A stretch of 64,000 nt of DNA, from assembly GCA_012932295.1 (NCBI GenBank), contig JAAONU010000002.1:20243770-20307769 (forward strand). The letters run 5' to 3'. Under the pieces are notes generated by a model, which was given only the letters and a program-made list of their open reading frames with translations, searched no databases and was not told the origin of the DNA. Made by a program: the position numbers and the translations under genes. This stretch comes from Cyclina sinensis. Lineage: Eukaryota; Mollusca; Bivalvia; Venerida; Veneridae. This document shows, piece by piece, positions 1-12,855 of this stretch (within the stretch, counting starts at the first letter, position 1; each line of letters starts with the position of its first letter).

Positions 1-266
1 CAAATCTTAAGGCTCAGAGCCTTGTGGTTTCAGACAAGAAGATTTTTGAAGTTTTTCCTTTAAGTTGCCATAGAAACCAGAGTTCTTGATGGAATTGAAT
101 TCTTTGAACAACTTTGGTAGAGTTTCATGCAAGGAACATCCAGGCAAGTTTCACCAAATTTGGCCCAGAGGTTTCAGAGGAGATGTCGTTTGAATGAAAT
201 TGTTGACTGACGATGGACAAAGACCGGTCACAATAGCCCACCATGAGCCAAAGGGTCAGGTGAGCT
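1..266 (+). repeat. Right end of a Helitron-like non-autonomous element (family A)
   Basis: The stretch ends in the family A signature: a 'gacggac/acaaagaccggtcacaa' region, a short hairpin and 'caggtgagctaaaa'. The preceding text (accttgtggtttcagacaagaagattttt) matches the core repeats at 3330-4700, 10790-11730 and 38760-39700. The left end lies outside the window. No coding capacity is seen. Confidence 0.75.
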
Positions 267-270
267 AAAA

Positions 271-2350
271 ATCCATGAGGCAGAGGCAATTTCGTGATAA
301 CAGCTTGAACCCATATATTGAAGAAAACCTATTTTTAGCTCCAGTGGCCATTTTGTTCAATGGAGACGAACCGTTTAAGCAATTTTAAAGCAGGGGTATG
401 TAAGGAACATTTTCTGGAAATTTGATGAAAAATTACCTTGCCATTGAGGAGGAGATGCTGTTTGATTTCTTTTCTTTTTTTAGCTTTTGCAGCCTTTGTG
501 TGCAATGGAGCAGAATGGTTTGAGCAATTCTAGAAAAGTGAATTATAAGGAACGTTTCTGTCAAATTTGGTTTAAAATGGCCAAGTGGTTTTGGAGGAGA
601 TGTCATTTGCAGCAAAATATTGACAAAAATCTATTTTTAGCTCTGGTTGCCATTTTTATCAATGGAGCAGAACCATTTTAGCAATTTTAATAGAGGGTTA
701 TGTAAGGAACATTTCTGTAAAAATTGGTGGAAAATCTCCCAACCGTTTAGGAGGAGATGCTGTTTGAATTTTTTTCTTTTTTTCGCTTTTGCAGCCCTTA
801 TGTGCAGTGTAGGGGAACAGTTTGAGCAATTTTAAAAAAGGGCATTATAAAGAACATTTCTGTAAAGTCTGGTTTAAAATGGCCAAGTGGTTTTGGAGGA
901 GATGTCATTTTAAGCAAAATATTGATCAAAATCTATTTTTAGCTCTAGTGGCCATTTTGTTCAATGACGCTGAACCATTTTAGCAATTTTAAAAGAGGGC
1001 TATGTAAGGAACATTTCTCTGAAATTTGGTGGGAAATCACCCAGCCGTTTAGGAGATGTTGATATAAATTTTTTTTCTATTTTTAGCTTTTGCAGCCTTT
1101 TTGTGCAATGGAGCAGAACGGTTTGAGCAATTTTACAAAAGGCCATTATAAGGAACATTTCTGTTAAATTTGATTTAAAATGGCCAATAGGTTATGGAGG
1201 AGATGTCATTTGAAGCCAAATATTGAGGAAAATTTATTTTTAGCTCTAGCAGCCATTTTGTTCAATGGCGCTGAACCATTTTAACCATTTTTAAAAGAGG
1301 ACTATGTAAGGAACATTTCTGTGAAAACTGATGGAAAATCACCCATCCGTTCAGGAGGAGATGTTGTCTTAATTTTTTAATTTTTTTTTTTAGCTTAAGA
1401 AGCCCTAATATGCAATGGAGCAGAATGGTTTGAACAATTTTAGAAAAGGGCATTATAAGGAACATTTCTGTCAAATTTGATTTAAAATGACCAAGTGGTT
1501 TTGGAGGAGATGTCATCTGAAGCCAAATATTGACAAAAATCTATTTTTAGCTCTGGTAGCCATTTTGTTCAAAGGAGCTGAACCATTTTAGCAATTTTAA
1601 AAGAAGTTTTGTAAGGAACATTTCTGTGAAATTTGCTGGAAAATCACCCATCCGTTCAGGAGGAGATGTTGTTTTAATTTTTTTCTATTTTTAGCTTTAG
1701 AAGCCCTTATGTGCAATGGAGTGGAACGGTTTTGGCAATTTTAGAAAAGGGCATTATAAGGAACATTTTTTGTCAAATCTGATCTAAAATGGCCAATAGG
1801 TTTTGAAGGAGATGTCATTTAAAGCCTAATATTGAGGAAAATCTATTTTTAGCTCTGGTTGCCATTTTGTTCAATGGTGTGGAACCATTTTAGCAATTTT
1901 AAAAGAGGGCTATGTAAGGAACATTTCTCTGAAATTTGGTGGAAAATCACCTAGCCATTCAGGAGATGTTGTTTTAATTTTCTTTTCTATTTTTAGTTTT
2001 TGCAGCCCAATGCAGTGGTACCTTTTTAGTAATTTTAATAGAGGGCTATGTAAGGAACATTTCATGAAATTTGGTGGAAAATCACCCAACTGTTTAGGAG
2101 GAGATGTTTTTTTATTTTTTTTTCTATTTTTAGCTTTTGCAGCCCTTATGTGCAATGGAGCAAAAAGGTTTGAGCAATTTTTTTTAATAGGGCAATATAA
2201 GGAACATTTCTGTAAAGTTTGGTTAAAACTAGCTTTGTGGTTTAGGAGCAGATTTCATTTAAAGTAAAATGTTGATGCTGGACGACTGACGACAGACGCC
2301 GGAAACAGGGTTATCACAATAGCTCACCCTGAGCATTTGCTCAGGTGAGC
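271..2350 (+). repeat. Dimeric tandem array, about 302-bp units of two 151-bp halves (family A tail)
   Basis: Roughly seven copies of a unit alternate a half with 'aatggagcagaatggtttgagcaatt' and a half with 'ggcgctgaaccattttagcaa'. Successive 'agcagaa..ggtttgagcaa' marks fall near 505, 806, 1109 and 1413, so the higher-order period is about 302 bp. Each half carries 'taaggaacatttctg' and 'aggaggagatgt'. The array closes at 2280-2350 with gacgactgacgacagac-type sequence, a hairpin (gctcaccctgagcatttgctcaggtgagc) and the family A end. No matching head is seen at the left edge, so the element is truncated or abuts the previous tail. The small ORFs inside are repeats of one another and are not genes. 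Confidence 0.8.
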
Positions 2351-2360
2351 TAAAAAGAAA

Positions 2361-3320
2361 ACAAGAGGGCCATGATGGCCCTAAATCGCTCACCTGAGTC
2401 TCATTGCTCATGATACAAATATTGTTATTGGTTTTTATGGGTGCAAGTTTGAATAAGTTTGCAATAAGTTTGAACACTCAGGGTGTAATGGTACTCAATT
2501 TTTTTAGTAGAAATAGTTTTACTCTACAGGTCCCTGTGACTTTGACCTTTGACCTACAGACCCCAAAAACAATAGGGTTCTTCTAATATAATTACCCTGT
2601 AAAGTTTGAAAGTTCTGGGTGTAATGATACTCCAGTTACTGAGAAGAAATAGTTTTGACTCTACATGTCCCTGTGACCTTGACTTTTGACCTACTAACCC
2701 CATAAATGACTGGGTTCTTTAATTGAGCAAAGAAAATCATCCTATGAAGTTTGAAGGCTCTGGATAAAATGGTACTCCAGTTACTGAGCAGAAACAGTTT
2801 TCACTCTAGAGGTCCTTGTGAACTTAACCTTTGACCTATGGACCCTAAAAACAATAGGGTTCTTCTAATACAATTATCCTACAAAATTTAAAGGCTCTGG
2901 GTGTAATGGTACTACAGTTACTCTGTAGAAATAGTTTTCACTCTACAGGTTCCTGTGACCCTGACCTTTGACATACTAGCCCCAAAACCAATATGGTTCT
3001 TCTATTTAGTAAAAGCAATCATCCTATGAAGTTTGGAGGCACTGGGTGAAATGGTAATCCGGTTATTGAGTGGAAACGGTTTTCACTCTAGAGGACCCTC
3101 TGACCTTGACCTTTGACCTACTGACCCAAAACACAAAAGGAATTTTTTGTACTCAATAAAGGCAATAACCCTGTGAAGTTTGAAGTCTTTGGGTCAACTG
3201 GTACTCAAGTTATTGAAAGGAAACAAAGTGTGAAAGACAAACAAACAGACACCCATGGACAAGGCAAAAACAATATGTCTCCATTAGAAGGGCAGGGTTG
3301 GGGGGTGACATAACAATAAA
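2361..3320 (+). repeat. Family A head followed by a family C tandem array
   Basis: It opens with acaagagggccatgatggcc plus 'cctaaatcgctcacctgag', the family A 5' end with its hairpin. From about 2420 it becomes an array whose unit contains 'ctccagttactgag', 'cctgtgaccttgacctttgacctac' and 'ccctattg/ atagggttc', which is the reverse complement of the array at 18697-20713. It ends with 'ggcaaaaacaatatgtctcc', the terminal hairpin side of family C. The simplest reading is a family C element inserted into a family A element just after its head. The exact joints are not resolved. Confidence 0.65.
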
Positions 3321-4772
3321 CAATTGAAGGTATAGCCCTTGGTGTTTCCCAGCAGCAGATTTTTAAAGTTTTCACTATATAAATCCTTGTGTAAAATCAA
3401 ATGACCCCCCGGGTGGGGCAAGTTTTGACCCCAGGGTCATGATTTGAACAAACTTGGTAAAGGTCCACTAGACAATGCTGCAAACCAAATATCTGAACTC
3501 CAGTCCTTGTGGTTTCTGACAAGGAGATGTTTAAAAATTTTCCTATATAAGTCTATGTAAAACATGTGACCCCTGGGGCGGGGCCTTTTTTGACCCAGGG
3601 GCTATGATTTGAACAAACTTGGTAGAGGTCTAGTAGACAATGCTGTAAACCAAATATCTAAACTCTAGGTATTGAGGTATATGAAAAGAAGATTTTTAAA
3701 GTTTTTCCTATATAATTCTATGTAAAATGTGACCACAGGGGCAGGGCCATTTTTGATTCAAGGCCAATGATTTGAACAAACTTGGTAGAGGTCCTCTTGA
3801 CAATCCTACATACAAAATATCTAAGCTCTATCCCTTTTGGTTTCTGATGTGAAGACTTTTTAAACTTTTTCCTATATAACTCTATGTAAACAAGTGACCC
3901 CTGGGGCAGGGCCTATTTTGACCCAGTGGCTATGATTTGAACAAACTTTGTAGAGGTCCACTGGACAATGCTACACACCAAGTATCTAAACTCTAGGCCT
4001 TGTGGTTTCTAACAAGAAGATTTTTTAAAGTTTTTCCTTTATAACTCTATGTAAAACATGTGACCCCTGGGGCGGGGCCATTTTTGATCCAGGAGCCATG
4101 ATTTGAACAAACTTGGTAATGGTCCACTGGACAATGCTTCATACCAAATATCTAAACTCTAGGCCTTTCGGTTTCTGACAAGAAGATTTTTTAAAGTTTT
4201 TCCTATATAACTCTATGTAAAACATATGACCCCTTGGGCTGGGCCATTTTTGACCCAGGAGCCATGATTTGAACAAACTTGGTAAAGGTCCACTGGACAA
4301 TGCTGCACACCAAATTTCTAAACTCTAGGCCTTGTGGTTTCTGACAAGAACATTTTTAAGTTTTCCCTATATAACTCTATGTAAAATCAACTGAGCCCTG
4401 GGGTGGAGTCAGTTTTAACCCCATGGTCATAATATGAACAAATTTGGTAGAGGTCCACTAGATGATGCTTCATACCAAATATCTAAGCTCCAGGCCATGA
4501 GGTTTCGGAGAAGAAGATTTTTAAAGATCCAACTTTTAAAATCTAATTTTAGCTCCAGTGAACCAGAAATGCAATGGACCAGAACCATTTGAAAAATTTT
4601 GGTAGAGCTTCATGCAAGAAACATCCCAGGCAAGTTTCATTTAATTTGGCCCTTTGGTTTCAGAGGAGATGTCATTTGAATGAAAAGTTGACGACGGACT
4701 GACGGACAGACGACAGACAAAGACTGATCAGAAAAGCTCACCCTGAGCACTTTGCGCTCAGATGAGCTAAAA
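3321..4772 (+). repeat. Family A1 core array (about 165-bp units) and right end
   Basis: About seven units carry 'gacccctggggcggggcca', 'gatttgaacaaacttggtagaggtcca' and 'ccaaatatctaaactctaggcc'. 'ggtcca' recurs near 3462, 3627, 3791, 3955, 4121 and 4287, a period of 164-166 bp. The right end (4690-4772) has a gacggactgacggaca run, then a hairpin around 'gctcaccctgagcac..gcgctcagatgagc', then 'taaaaaa'. It probably belongs to the same element as the head at 2361. Positions 4773-5020 hold no recognisable feature. Confidence 0.75.
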
Positions 4773-5020
4773 AAATTCAAATTATAGGAAAATGTTGATC
4801 TTTATTTGTCCTTTTACTATCCATTTAAAATATCTTCAGCTTGTCATGACCGCACTTACGTCATGTTACATCATAATAATTATTTTGGTCAATCATTTGC
4901 CTTCTAGGAGAACAATATCCATGTGTTAACTTTTTAAGTCATGTTTTAATCTCTTGCTGTTTCTTTATCAAAATATTTTTGAGACTTTTCTTTTTTTTTA
5001 ACAAACAAACATTCAGTGGT

Positions 5021-6960
5021 AACTAGAACTGCCACTGTCATGGCATGAATACCCCCACATAGCGCTTTGTCAGAATCAACAGGGGTCATTTAGAGGTCAT
5101 GGACAACATCCCTGCCAAATCTGAGGGTAGTAAGCCAGTTTTTTGTAGTCCAGGCACCTGTGACCTTGATCTTTGACCCAGTGACCTAAGACTGAAGGTC
5201 AAAGGATTCTTAAAATATTGGACAGACAAGCTTTCTTTAGTCAAAGCTCCTGTGACCATGACCTTTGACCCAGTGACCTCAATATAAATAGGGGTCATCT
5301 ACTGGTCATGACCAATCTCCACAACAAATATGAAGACTGTGGGTCAAAGGATTCTTAAGTTATTGGGTGGACAAGCTTTCTTTAGTCAAAGCTCCTGTGA
5401 CCATGACCTTTGACCCAGTGACCTCAATATAAATAGGGGTCATCTACTGGTCATGACCAACCTTCACACCAAATATGAAGACTGTGGGTCAAAGGATTCT
5501 TAAGTTATTGGGCTGACAAGTTTTTTGTAGTCAAGGCCCCTGTGATGTTGACCTTTGACCCAGTGACCTCAAAATCAATAGGGATCTTATACTGGCCATG
5601 ACCAATCTCCAGACCAAGTAAGATGACTGTGGGTCAAAGGATTCTTAAGTTATTGGGAGGACAAGGCCTTGGCCCTGTGACCACGACCTTTGACCCAGTG
5701 ACCTCAAAATAAATAGGGGTCATCTACTGGTCATGATCAACCTCCACACCAAATATGAAGACCAGGGCTAGCGTTGTGGCTCGCCAAAATCGCCAATGGC
5801 GAAGATTTAAAAAATTTGGCTACAAATAATTCCATTTGGCTAAAATCGGGGCGAATCCTTTTTCTGGATAGATAAAAAATTGAAAGTGACGAATGGTTTT
5901 CCATTTCACTATCTATAATAAAGATGCATGATCTCGGTATGAAAATCGATACAGAGTCTACATCTGGGTCAAAATGTAGAACAATGAAAATATCACAGCT
6001 GATAGGGAGGTGTGAAATGCTTGTTTATTTATCATTTATTGTGACACAAGTGACTGAATTTTGTTTTTAAATGGACTGTTTAATGGCATCAGGGATTTTT
6101 GGTGTAAGAAACAGCATGGGACAATTAAAGAAGCCCTAACAGTGCTTCAATTACGAGAAAAATTTGATACGCAGTCTAGTTTTAAGGTCAAAATGTGTTT
6201 TGAATTTAAGGAAAATGTGAAAATGTTTTTACACACTTATTTGGTTGTTAATGCGCTAATTTGTGTTGTTGATTAAAGAACTAGCGTTTAAGATTTAACA
6301 TAGGTTAATATTCAGTTTTAGTAATAGTTATGGACATTTTCCATGTTGATACTGCTGTCGGCAGAATTTTGCATCAAAGTTCAAAATTCCAACAAATTCA
6401 CCTGTGCAGTGAGGAAAAAAAAAACTTATTTAAATTCTAAACACCAAAAGAACAAAAGGTATAATTACAGTTATTGCTGGTACAAACATATTTAGTAACA
6501 AAATAAAATGTTAACAGTCGTCAGTCCTGCGTTTGTTCTACCAGGTGCTTGGTTTGTCACAAAAAGTTAGGCTCACCCTACATAATGCTGGCTAAACATT
6601 TTGGCCAATACTCTGCCAAATTGGCTACAATTTTTTTTCATTTGGCTCAACGCTTGGCTACAAGAAATTTTTATCCCAGCGCAAGCCCTGGAAGACTGTG
6701 GGTCAAAGGATTCTTAAGTTATTGGGTGGACAAGCTTTTTTTAGTCAAGGCTCCTGTGACCTTTGACCCAGTGACCTCAAAATAAATAGGGGTCATCTAC
6801 TGGTCATGACCAACCTCCACAACAAATATGAAGACTGTGGGTCAAAGGATTCTTAAGTTATTGGGTGGACAAGGAAAAACCGACGGACGGCAGGACGGAC
6901 AGACAGACAGACAAGCCGATTCCAGTATACCCCCCACAACTTCTTTGTGCAGGGGTATAA
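5021..6960 (+). mobile_element. Helitron-like non-autonomous element, family B, split by a hAT-like insertion
   Basis: The left end is aactagaactgccactgtca, with a 5-bp-stem hairpin (TGCCA/TGGCA) followed by 'atacccccac'. The right end is 'tataccccccacaac..tgtgcaggggtataaaaa', which folds on itself. The core is an array whose 'cagtgacctc' mark recurs at 5271, 5416 and 5561, a 145-bp period, with 'gtgaccatgacctttgacccagtgacctc' and 'ggtcatctactggtcatgacc'. The array stops at 5762 and resumes at 6691 after removal of a 928-bp insert. A second copy with the same ends is at 9427-10786. No ORF of note. Confidence 0.7.
5763..6690. mobile_element. hAT-like non-autonomous element nested in a family B array
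   Basis: Terminal inverted repeats are CAGGGCTAGCG on the left and CGCAAGCCCTG on the right (10 of 11 paired), with the CAGGG/CCCTG ends usual for hAT. The direct repeat gaagac flanks both sides (5757-5762 and 6691-6696). hAT normally makes 8 bp, so two bases may have decayed. Intact array units elsewhere read straight through 'atatgaagactgtggg', confirming the empty site. Subterminal 'atttggct' words recur at both ends. There is a 71-codon open stretch but no transposase motif. Confidence 0.8.
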
Positions 6961-7158
6961 AAAGTTGCATTGCTTGCAAAACACAATGAATCACACTTCT
7001 TTCAAAATGTACATAAATCTGAACTTCGTTGATCTTTGTGTGTCATTACCATAAACTGTTCCAATATGTTAACACTGAGGTAAATCTGGATATATTACAA
7101 CAAAATGTTGTTTTGTTTATGAGTAAAATGTGTCTTCCTGGTAAAAAAAAAAGTAAAC

Positions 7159-7811
7159 TTGAAACAACAATATGGTTTATTCATGGCTCTTAAAATGTCT
7201 TTGAAAAAAATAACAGCTGTGTCTGAGCAAAAATGGCAAACATCCAAAATAACAGTTGACCATGATATCTATCGAAAACAATGTTCAGTTGTAAGCAAAC
7301 TGTTGGGACAGGTTAGGATTAATTTCTGTTCTGATGAAATATCGTCATGCTGGAATGACCAGAAAGGTTTAAACAAGATAACCAAACATCTACTGAAGAG
7401 TCCTAATGAAGTTGCCTTACCATCTGGCAAGACATCTGAAGGACTGGCCCAGGATGTTAGTGATTTTTTCATTAACAAAATATAATGCATTCGAATTGAT
7501 AAAAGCTCAACCGTTCAGAGGGACTTGGTGAAATGAACAGTCCTCGGTTAAGGTGTTAGACAAATCTGAGCCTGCATCAAATGAAGAAGTGGAAAAAATT
7601 ATTATGAAGACAGCCAGTAGTCATGTGAGCTCAATCCTATACCAACATGGCACCTTAAGTCGAGCTTTTCTGAGTTATCACCAATCCTCACAAGAATCAT
7701 TAACACTTGTAGCTAGAAACATCAACTGTGCCAAAGAGTTTCAAAAGTTCAAGAATAAGCCCCCTCTTGAAAAAGTCAGACCTGGACCATAACACCCTCA
7801 AAAACTACCGT
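7159..7811 (+). pseudogene. LINE copy 1, segment 1: linker between endonuclease and RT, start of RT
   Basis: The piece reads as the basic linker before the RT domain of CR1/L2-type ORF2 ('SEQKWQTSK', 'DIYRKQCSVVSKLL', 'NDQKGLNKITKHLL', 'DVSDFFINKI'). Then, with two frame changes, comes the RT-0/RT-1 start ('NPIPTWHLK', 'LSPILTRIINT', 'DLDHNTLKNYR'). Frames change near 7486 and again between about 7650 and 7780. It stops abruptly at codon Tyr 7806-7808, where the TA-flanked insertion begins. The sequence continues at 13152 ('RPVSNLPF'). It has no initiator of its own and is 5' truncated. Confidence 0.75.
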
Positions 7812-8570
7812 AAACGTTCGAATATTATACGCTAGCGTGTATAACACGCACCCCTGGTCTGGCCTCAAAATCTGGAAAAAAATGCTTGCATTGGAATATA
7901 ATATGCACAAAAATTTTGTACGGAAATAGAGTTACCATTTTGCCACGTTTTTCATTCAGGAAGCAGTCATTGTCGGTGCATGTGACAATTACATTGTGTG
8001 AATATCTCTACAGTTGCATTTAACTATATATTTCATTAAGGACAATTAACCCTAGAGACTATTTCTTTCAAAAATATCGAATAAACATGGCATTATCTCA
8101 AGTGTCAACACCTTCTCAATGCCTTTTGGATGTGTAAACAAACATCTCGTAATTATGGCCACATCAAAGGACACTTATTATTGTGTTTTTTAAACAATAT
8201 ATGGGCATCTTCTTTATCCAAATAATTGGTCGATAATTGTGCAAATATTGACCGGCATAATACCGGTAAGTAGCAGTTATACATTTAGGGAAAAAATCAA
8301 AACAAAACAAAATAAATTAATAAACAAGAGGGCCATGATGGCCCTGGATCGCTCACCTGATTACTTTGGCTGTAGGTTTGCTGTTAAGCAGTATTTCATT
8401 TTTTAATTGAAAATATTTAAGTGCCTACAAACCAAATATGTAAATATCAGTCAATAAAAAAAGGCTCTATGACAGAAAGTAGAAATATCTATTATAAGCT
8501 ATGGTGACCTTGACCTTGACCCAGTGACCTCAAACCCTACCCATGGGTAGAGGTCCATGCAAGGAACCTA

Positions 8571-9323
8571 TACTTGGGATTATTCTAGCATGGAATAGAA
8601 GGGTGCTCCGCCCTGCCCTTTTTAAGCCCCACCCTTTTGCCCGTCAAATGCCTTTTTACAGCACCCTTTTGCCCTTCTTAGATTGCTTTAGATATTTATG
8701 TGTTCTTATTACAGATATTACCTTCGCCGACATTGTCTTTACAAACTTACTTGCCATTGCAAGTCGAATATCTGCATCGTAAAAAGTGTATGTTATTTCG
8801 GACAACCTAATTTCGGATACGTTTTTTGAGAATTCAAGCACATTTTAATCTAATATGTAATAAGTTTTAACTTAATTTAAGACTATGTCTGGCTCCTGTG
8901 AGCACCAGGGTTTCATGAAAACATATTCTAGTTGATGCTATATCAAAGCATGTATGGATGTTGACAGTCATAAGTGAATATGTTGATATCAGTGCCCTGA
9001 TATGACATGGTCACCATAAGTGACTATGTCTGGCTCCTGTGGATTTCATGAAAATGTTGATGTTTTTACTACATGTATATCATATCATTTAAACAGTTGA
9101 AAGTATTCAAATGTTTAACAATAGACATTTAATAATTGCTTTGTTTTGCTGTAGATAACTTTCTTATAATATATACAGTTATTATACAGTTATTACTGTT
9201 ACGATAATGATTCAGCTTAACAGTAAAACTGTCTCTTTTTTACCATGCCCGACATGCAGAAAGCACCCTGCCCCTTTTTTGTGCCCCCCTGCCCCCTTTT
9301 GAGCTCTAGAATAATACCTACTA
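8571..9323. mobile_element. TA-flanked inverted-repeat element nested in family A
   Basis: The left end TACTTGGGATTATTCTAG pairs with the reverse complement of the right end TAGTAGGTATTATTCTAG (14 of 18). TA flanks both sides (8569-8570 and 9324-9325). Excision gives 'ggaacctatattgaatatc', close to the uninterrupted copy near 38650 (ggaacctctatactgaatatc). Two 'ctatgtctggctcctgtg' stretches repeat inside (8882 and 9023). C-rich 'ccctgcccctttt' tracts lie near each end. No protein is recognised. Confidence 0.6.
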
Positions 9324-9426
9324 TATATTGAATATCAAAGATATTGGTCTATATATGAAGGCTCTATGAGGTACAGAAGATAAATCTATTTTTAGCCTCC
9401 ATGACCTTTAACCTAATCTAATTTGA

Positions 9427-10786
9427 ACTAGAACTATCGCTGAATGCGATTCATACCCCCACCAATGTCCTTGACAGAAGACGACATGGAAAGGTGGTTA
9501 AGGGAATAACTTTAGTGGCACAAATACATATACATAAAAAGAAATTATCTCTTACAAACAAATTGTACAGGTAATAGTATAAATATAATTGTCAAATCAT
9601 GTTCGAAACAGTTACAAATAACCTTTCATTTTCGTGAATATCTGTTCTAGTTTCAGAAACATTTAAGTATTAATGGTTATATCAGAACATTTTCTAAGCC
9701 TAAAAGGGGCATAACTTGTGTCATAATTCAATGGAATTGTAGAATTTTCGTCATCTGAGCTTGCTTGTAACCATTCATATCAATTTTAAGTTTCAAGTAA
9801 ATATCTGTTCTGGTTTAAGAAATATTATAGTAAATAAATTTAAAGACATAAGAATGGACTTAACTTTATCAAAATACAATACAAAGTTATCCCCCCACTT
9901 TTTTTAGTTATGAAACTTGACCTGCATATCTTACTTGCGACACTTCGCATATATTTGAAGTTTCAAATGATTATCTGTTCTAGTTTAAGAAATATTCAAG
10001 TACATGTTAAAATTTCAGAACATTTTCTAAGTCAATTTTTGACCTTCAAGTGTGGCCTTGACCTTAAGCTGGCACAAAGGTAAGATGGGTTCTGCACATT
10101 GCCCAGTTGGGGTGAACATTTGAGTCAAGTTTGAAGAAAATCCTTCCATTAGTATAGAATTTATAGAGCGGACATGACATATTGTCTAGTATTGATTGTA
10201 AGTAAATTAAAAGATTAAAAAGGGGCATAACTTTGTCAAAATGCAATACAGAGTTATGAAACTTGACCTGCATATCTTCCTTGTGATACTTCATATATCT
10301 TTTCAGTTTCAAGCAAATACCTGTGCTAGTTTCAGAAATATTCAAGTACATGTTATAATTTAAGAACATTTTCTAAGTCAATTTTGACCTTCAAGTGTGA
10401 CCTTGACCTTAAGCCGGCAAAAGGGTAACATGGGTTCTGCACATCCCCTTGTTGAGGTGAACATTTGAGCCAAGATTAAAGAAAATCTTTCAATTAGTGT
10501 AGGACTTACAGAGCGGACACGACATAATGTCTAATATTTGATTGTTTGATATTTGACCTTCAATTGTGACCTTGACCTTGAGCTGACACATGGGCAACAT
10601 GGGTTCTGCACATCCCCTTGTTGAGGGGAACATTTAAACCAAGTTTGAAGAAAATCCATCAGTTGGTATAGGATTTATAGAGCGGACACGATAATGGAGA
10701 CGGACGGACGGACCGACCGACCAACCGACGGATGCGACAAAACGAATCCATTATAGCCCCCCCCCACATTTTGTGGTGGGGGTATA
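9427..10786 (+). mobile_element. Helitron-like non-autonomous element, family B, second copy
   Basis: The left end is 'actagaactatcgctgaatgcgattcatacccccacc', whose hairpin stem is ATCGC/GCGAT. The right end is 'cccccacattttgtggtgggggtataaaaa'. Both match the architecture of 5021-6960 but with different stem bases. Against the copy at 38740 ('aatttgaaaatgcttgataaagc') it interrupts 'aatttga/aaa' with no evident target duplication. The core has two loose repeat types: 'tatctgttctagtttcagaaat' units and 'gtgaccttgaccttaagc..ggttctgcacat' units. A gacggacggaccgaccgacc run precedes the right hairpin, as in family A. Confidence 0.7.
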
Positions 10787-11732
10787 AAAAGCTTCATAAA
10801 GCTTGCTTCATGCCAAATTTTAAAATTCTAGGCCTTGTGGTTTCAGACAAGAAGATTTTAAAGATTTCCTTTTTTACATATTAAGGGCCCCCGGGGCGGG
10901 GCAAATTTTGACCCCTGGGCCAACATTTAAACAATATTGGTAAAGGTTCATTACACAATACTCAACACCAAATATCTAAGGTCTAGACCTATTTGTTTTG
11001 GAGAAAAATTATTTTTCATGTTTTTCCTATATAAATGTATGTTAACCAAGAGAACCCCGGGGCGTGGCCAATTTTGACCCAGGGAACATAATTTGAACAA
11101 ATTTGGTAGACATCCACTAGACAATGCTACATACCAAATATCTAAGCTGTAGGCATTGAGGTTTCCAGTAAGAAGATTTTTAAAGATTGCCTTTTTTACA
11201 TATTAAGGGCCCCTGGGGCGGGGCCAATTTCGACCCGAGGGCCAACATATAAACAATACTGGTAAAGGTTCTCTACACAATACTCCACACCAAATATCTA
11301 AGGTCTAGTCCTATTAGTTTCGGAGAAAAATGATTTTTCATGTTTTTCCTATATAACTATATGTAAACCAAGAGAACCCTGGGGCGGGGACAATTTTGAT
11401 CCCAGGGAAATAATTTGAAAAATTTTTGTAGAGTTCCATTGGAGGGTGCTAAATGCCAAATATTTAAGCTGTAGGCCATGTGGTTTCAGACAAGAAGATT
11501 TTTAAAGTTTTTCCTATAGGTTGGTATGGCAACCAGAGTTCTGCATGGAATTGATTTCTTTGAACAACTTTGGAAGGGCTTCATGCAAGGAACATCCATG
11601 GCAAGTTTCATCAATTTTGGCCCAGTGGTTTTAGAAGAGATGTCGTTTGAATGAAAAGTTTATGGTCGGGACGGATGCCAGACGGATTGCGATCACAAAA
11701 GCTCACCTTGTCACTCTGTGACAGGTGAGCTA

Positions 11733-12855
11733 ACAAGAAGCACCGCAATGCGACTAAACCAGGTTTTCAACGACCAAGTATTGATGGGACTGGAATTTGG
11801 AATGAAATATGGCAGTGAAGAAAAAATGATGCTGTTATTTTGGTTGCATGCAGATATTGATCTATGTAGGGTTATAGGTTTAGTACAAAGGAAATGGTAA
11901 AACACTGCAATAAATCAATGATTGGGAAAAGTGGTTGATGAAACGAATCAATTATTGGGCTTGTTCCTTACCCTACACAGACATATGACCGTACTGATGT
12001 ACTTTGTCAAATATATGGCTGCCCATACTATCTTGTGGTCACTCAATAGGCCAAAGCAAACTCAAGTTATTGAGTGGAAACTGAATTTCTATTATCAGCA
12101 ACAGTGACCTTGATCTTGATCACAGACACCTGGGTAGCAATCCCAAGGTGCCTCTTGAAATAACCTACCCACACACCAAGTTTGGCTTCAACAGGCCAAA
12201 GCAAACTCAAGTTATTGAGCAGGAAACTGAATTTCTATTATTAGCAACAGTGACCTTGACCTTGGTCACAGACACCTGGGTAGCAATCCCAAGCTGCTTC
12301 TTGATATAAGCTACCCACATACCAAGTTTGGCGTCAATAGGCAAAAGCAAACTCAAGTTATTGAGCGGAAACTGAATTTCTATTTTTGGCAACAATGACC
12401 TTGACCTTGATCACAGACACCTGGGTAGCAATCCCAAGCTGCCTCTTGAAATAATCTACCCACACACCAAGTTTGGTGTCAGTAGGCCAAAGCAAACTCA
12501 AGTTACTGAGCGGAAACTGAATTTCTTTTTTTAGCAACAGCGACCTTGACCTTGATCACAGACACCTGGGTAGCAACCCCAAGCTGCCTCTTGATATAAG
12601 CTACCCCCCACCAAGTTTGCCGTCAATAGGCCAAAGCAAACTGAAGTTATTGAGCGGAAACTGAATTTCTATTTTTAGCAACAGAGACCTTGACCTTGAT
12701 CACAGGCACCTGGGTAGCAACCCCAAGCTGCCTCTTGATATAAGCTACCCCGCACCAAGTTTGGCATCAATAGGCCAAAGCAAACTCAAGTTATTAAGTG
12801 GAAACCATAAGTTGATGCCCCCCGTCCGCCCTCCCACCGACTTCAGCATTACAAT
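11733..12855 (+). mobile_element. Helitron-like non-autonomous element, family F
   Basis: It starts 'acaagaagcaccgcaatgcg' immediately after the tail of the previous element, with a short stem (CGCA/TGCG). The core has five or six units carrying 'gtgaccttgaccttgatcacagacacctgggtagcaa' and 'ggccaaagcaaactcaagttattgagcggaaactgaatttc'. 'cctggg' recurs at 12129, 12275, 12420 and 12565, a 145-146-bp period. It ends near 'ccgtccgccctcccaccgac' about 12830-12855; the exact right end is uncertain. Small ORFs here are repeat shadows. Confidence 0.6.

Larger units (their letters stand above)
8324..11731 (+). mobile_element. Helitron-like element, family A1, with two nested insertions
   Basis: The head is acaagagggccatgatggcc followed by 'ctggatcgctcacctga'; the tail is 'tgtcactctgtgacaggtgagctaa'. 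Its head region (8330-8570) matches 38411-38760 closely, which serves as the empty-site reference. The comparison shows extra DNA at 8571-9323 and 9427-10786. The core after 10790 has units with 'gcccctggggcggggccaa', 'accaaatatctaaggtctag' and 'ctatataaatgtatg'. No coding capacity. Confidence 0.75.

Noticed and set aside
433..2586. Short ORFs in the first 2.6 kb on both strands
   Set aside because: They repeat the same residues (e.g. KEHF.K.W, SPPKPLGHF) because they lie in tandem repeats. No start context, splice sites or known domains.
8324..11731. Two independent family A elements
   Set aside because: Comparison with the uninterrupted copy at 38411-39742 shows one element with two inserts.
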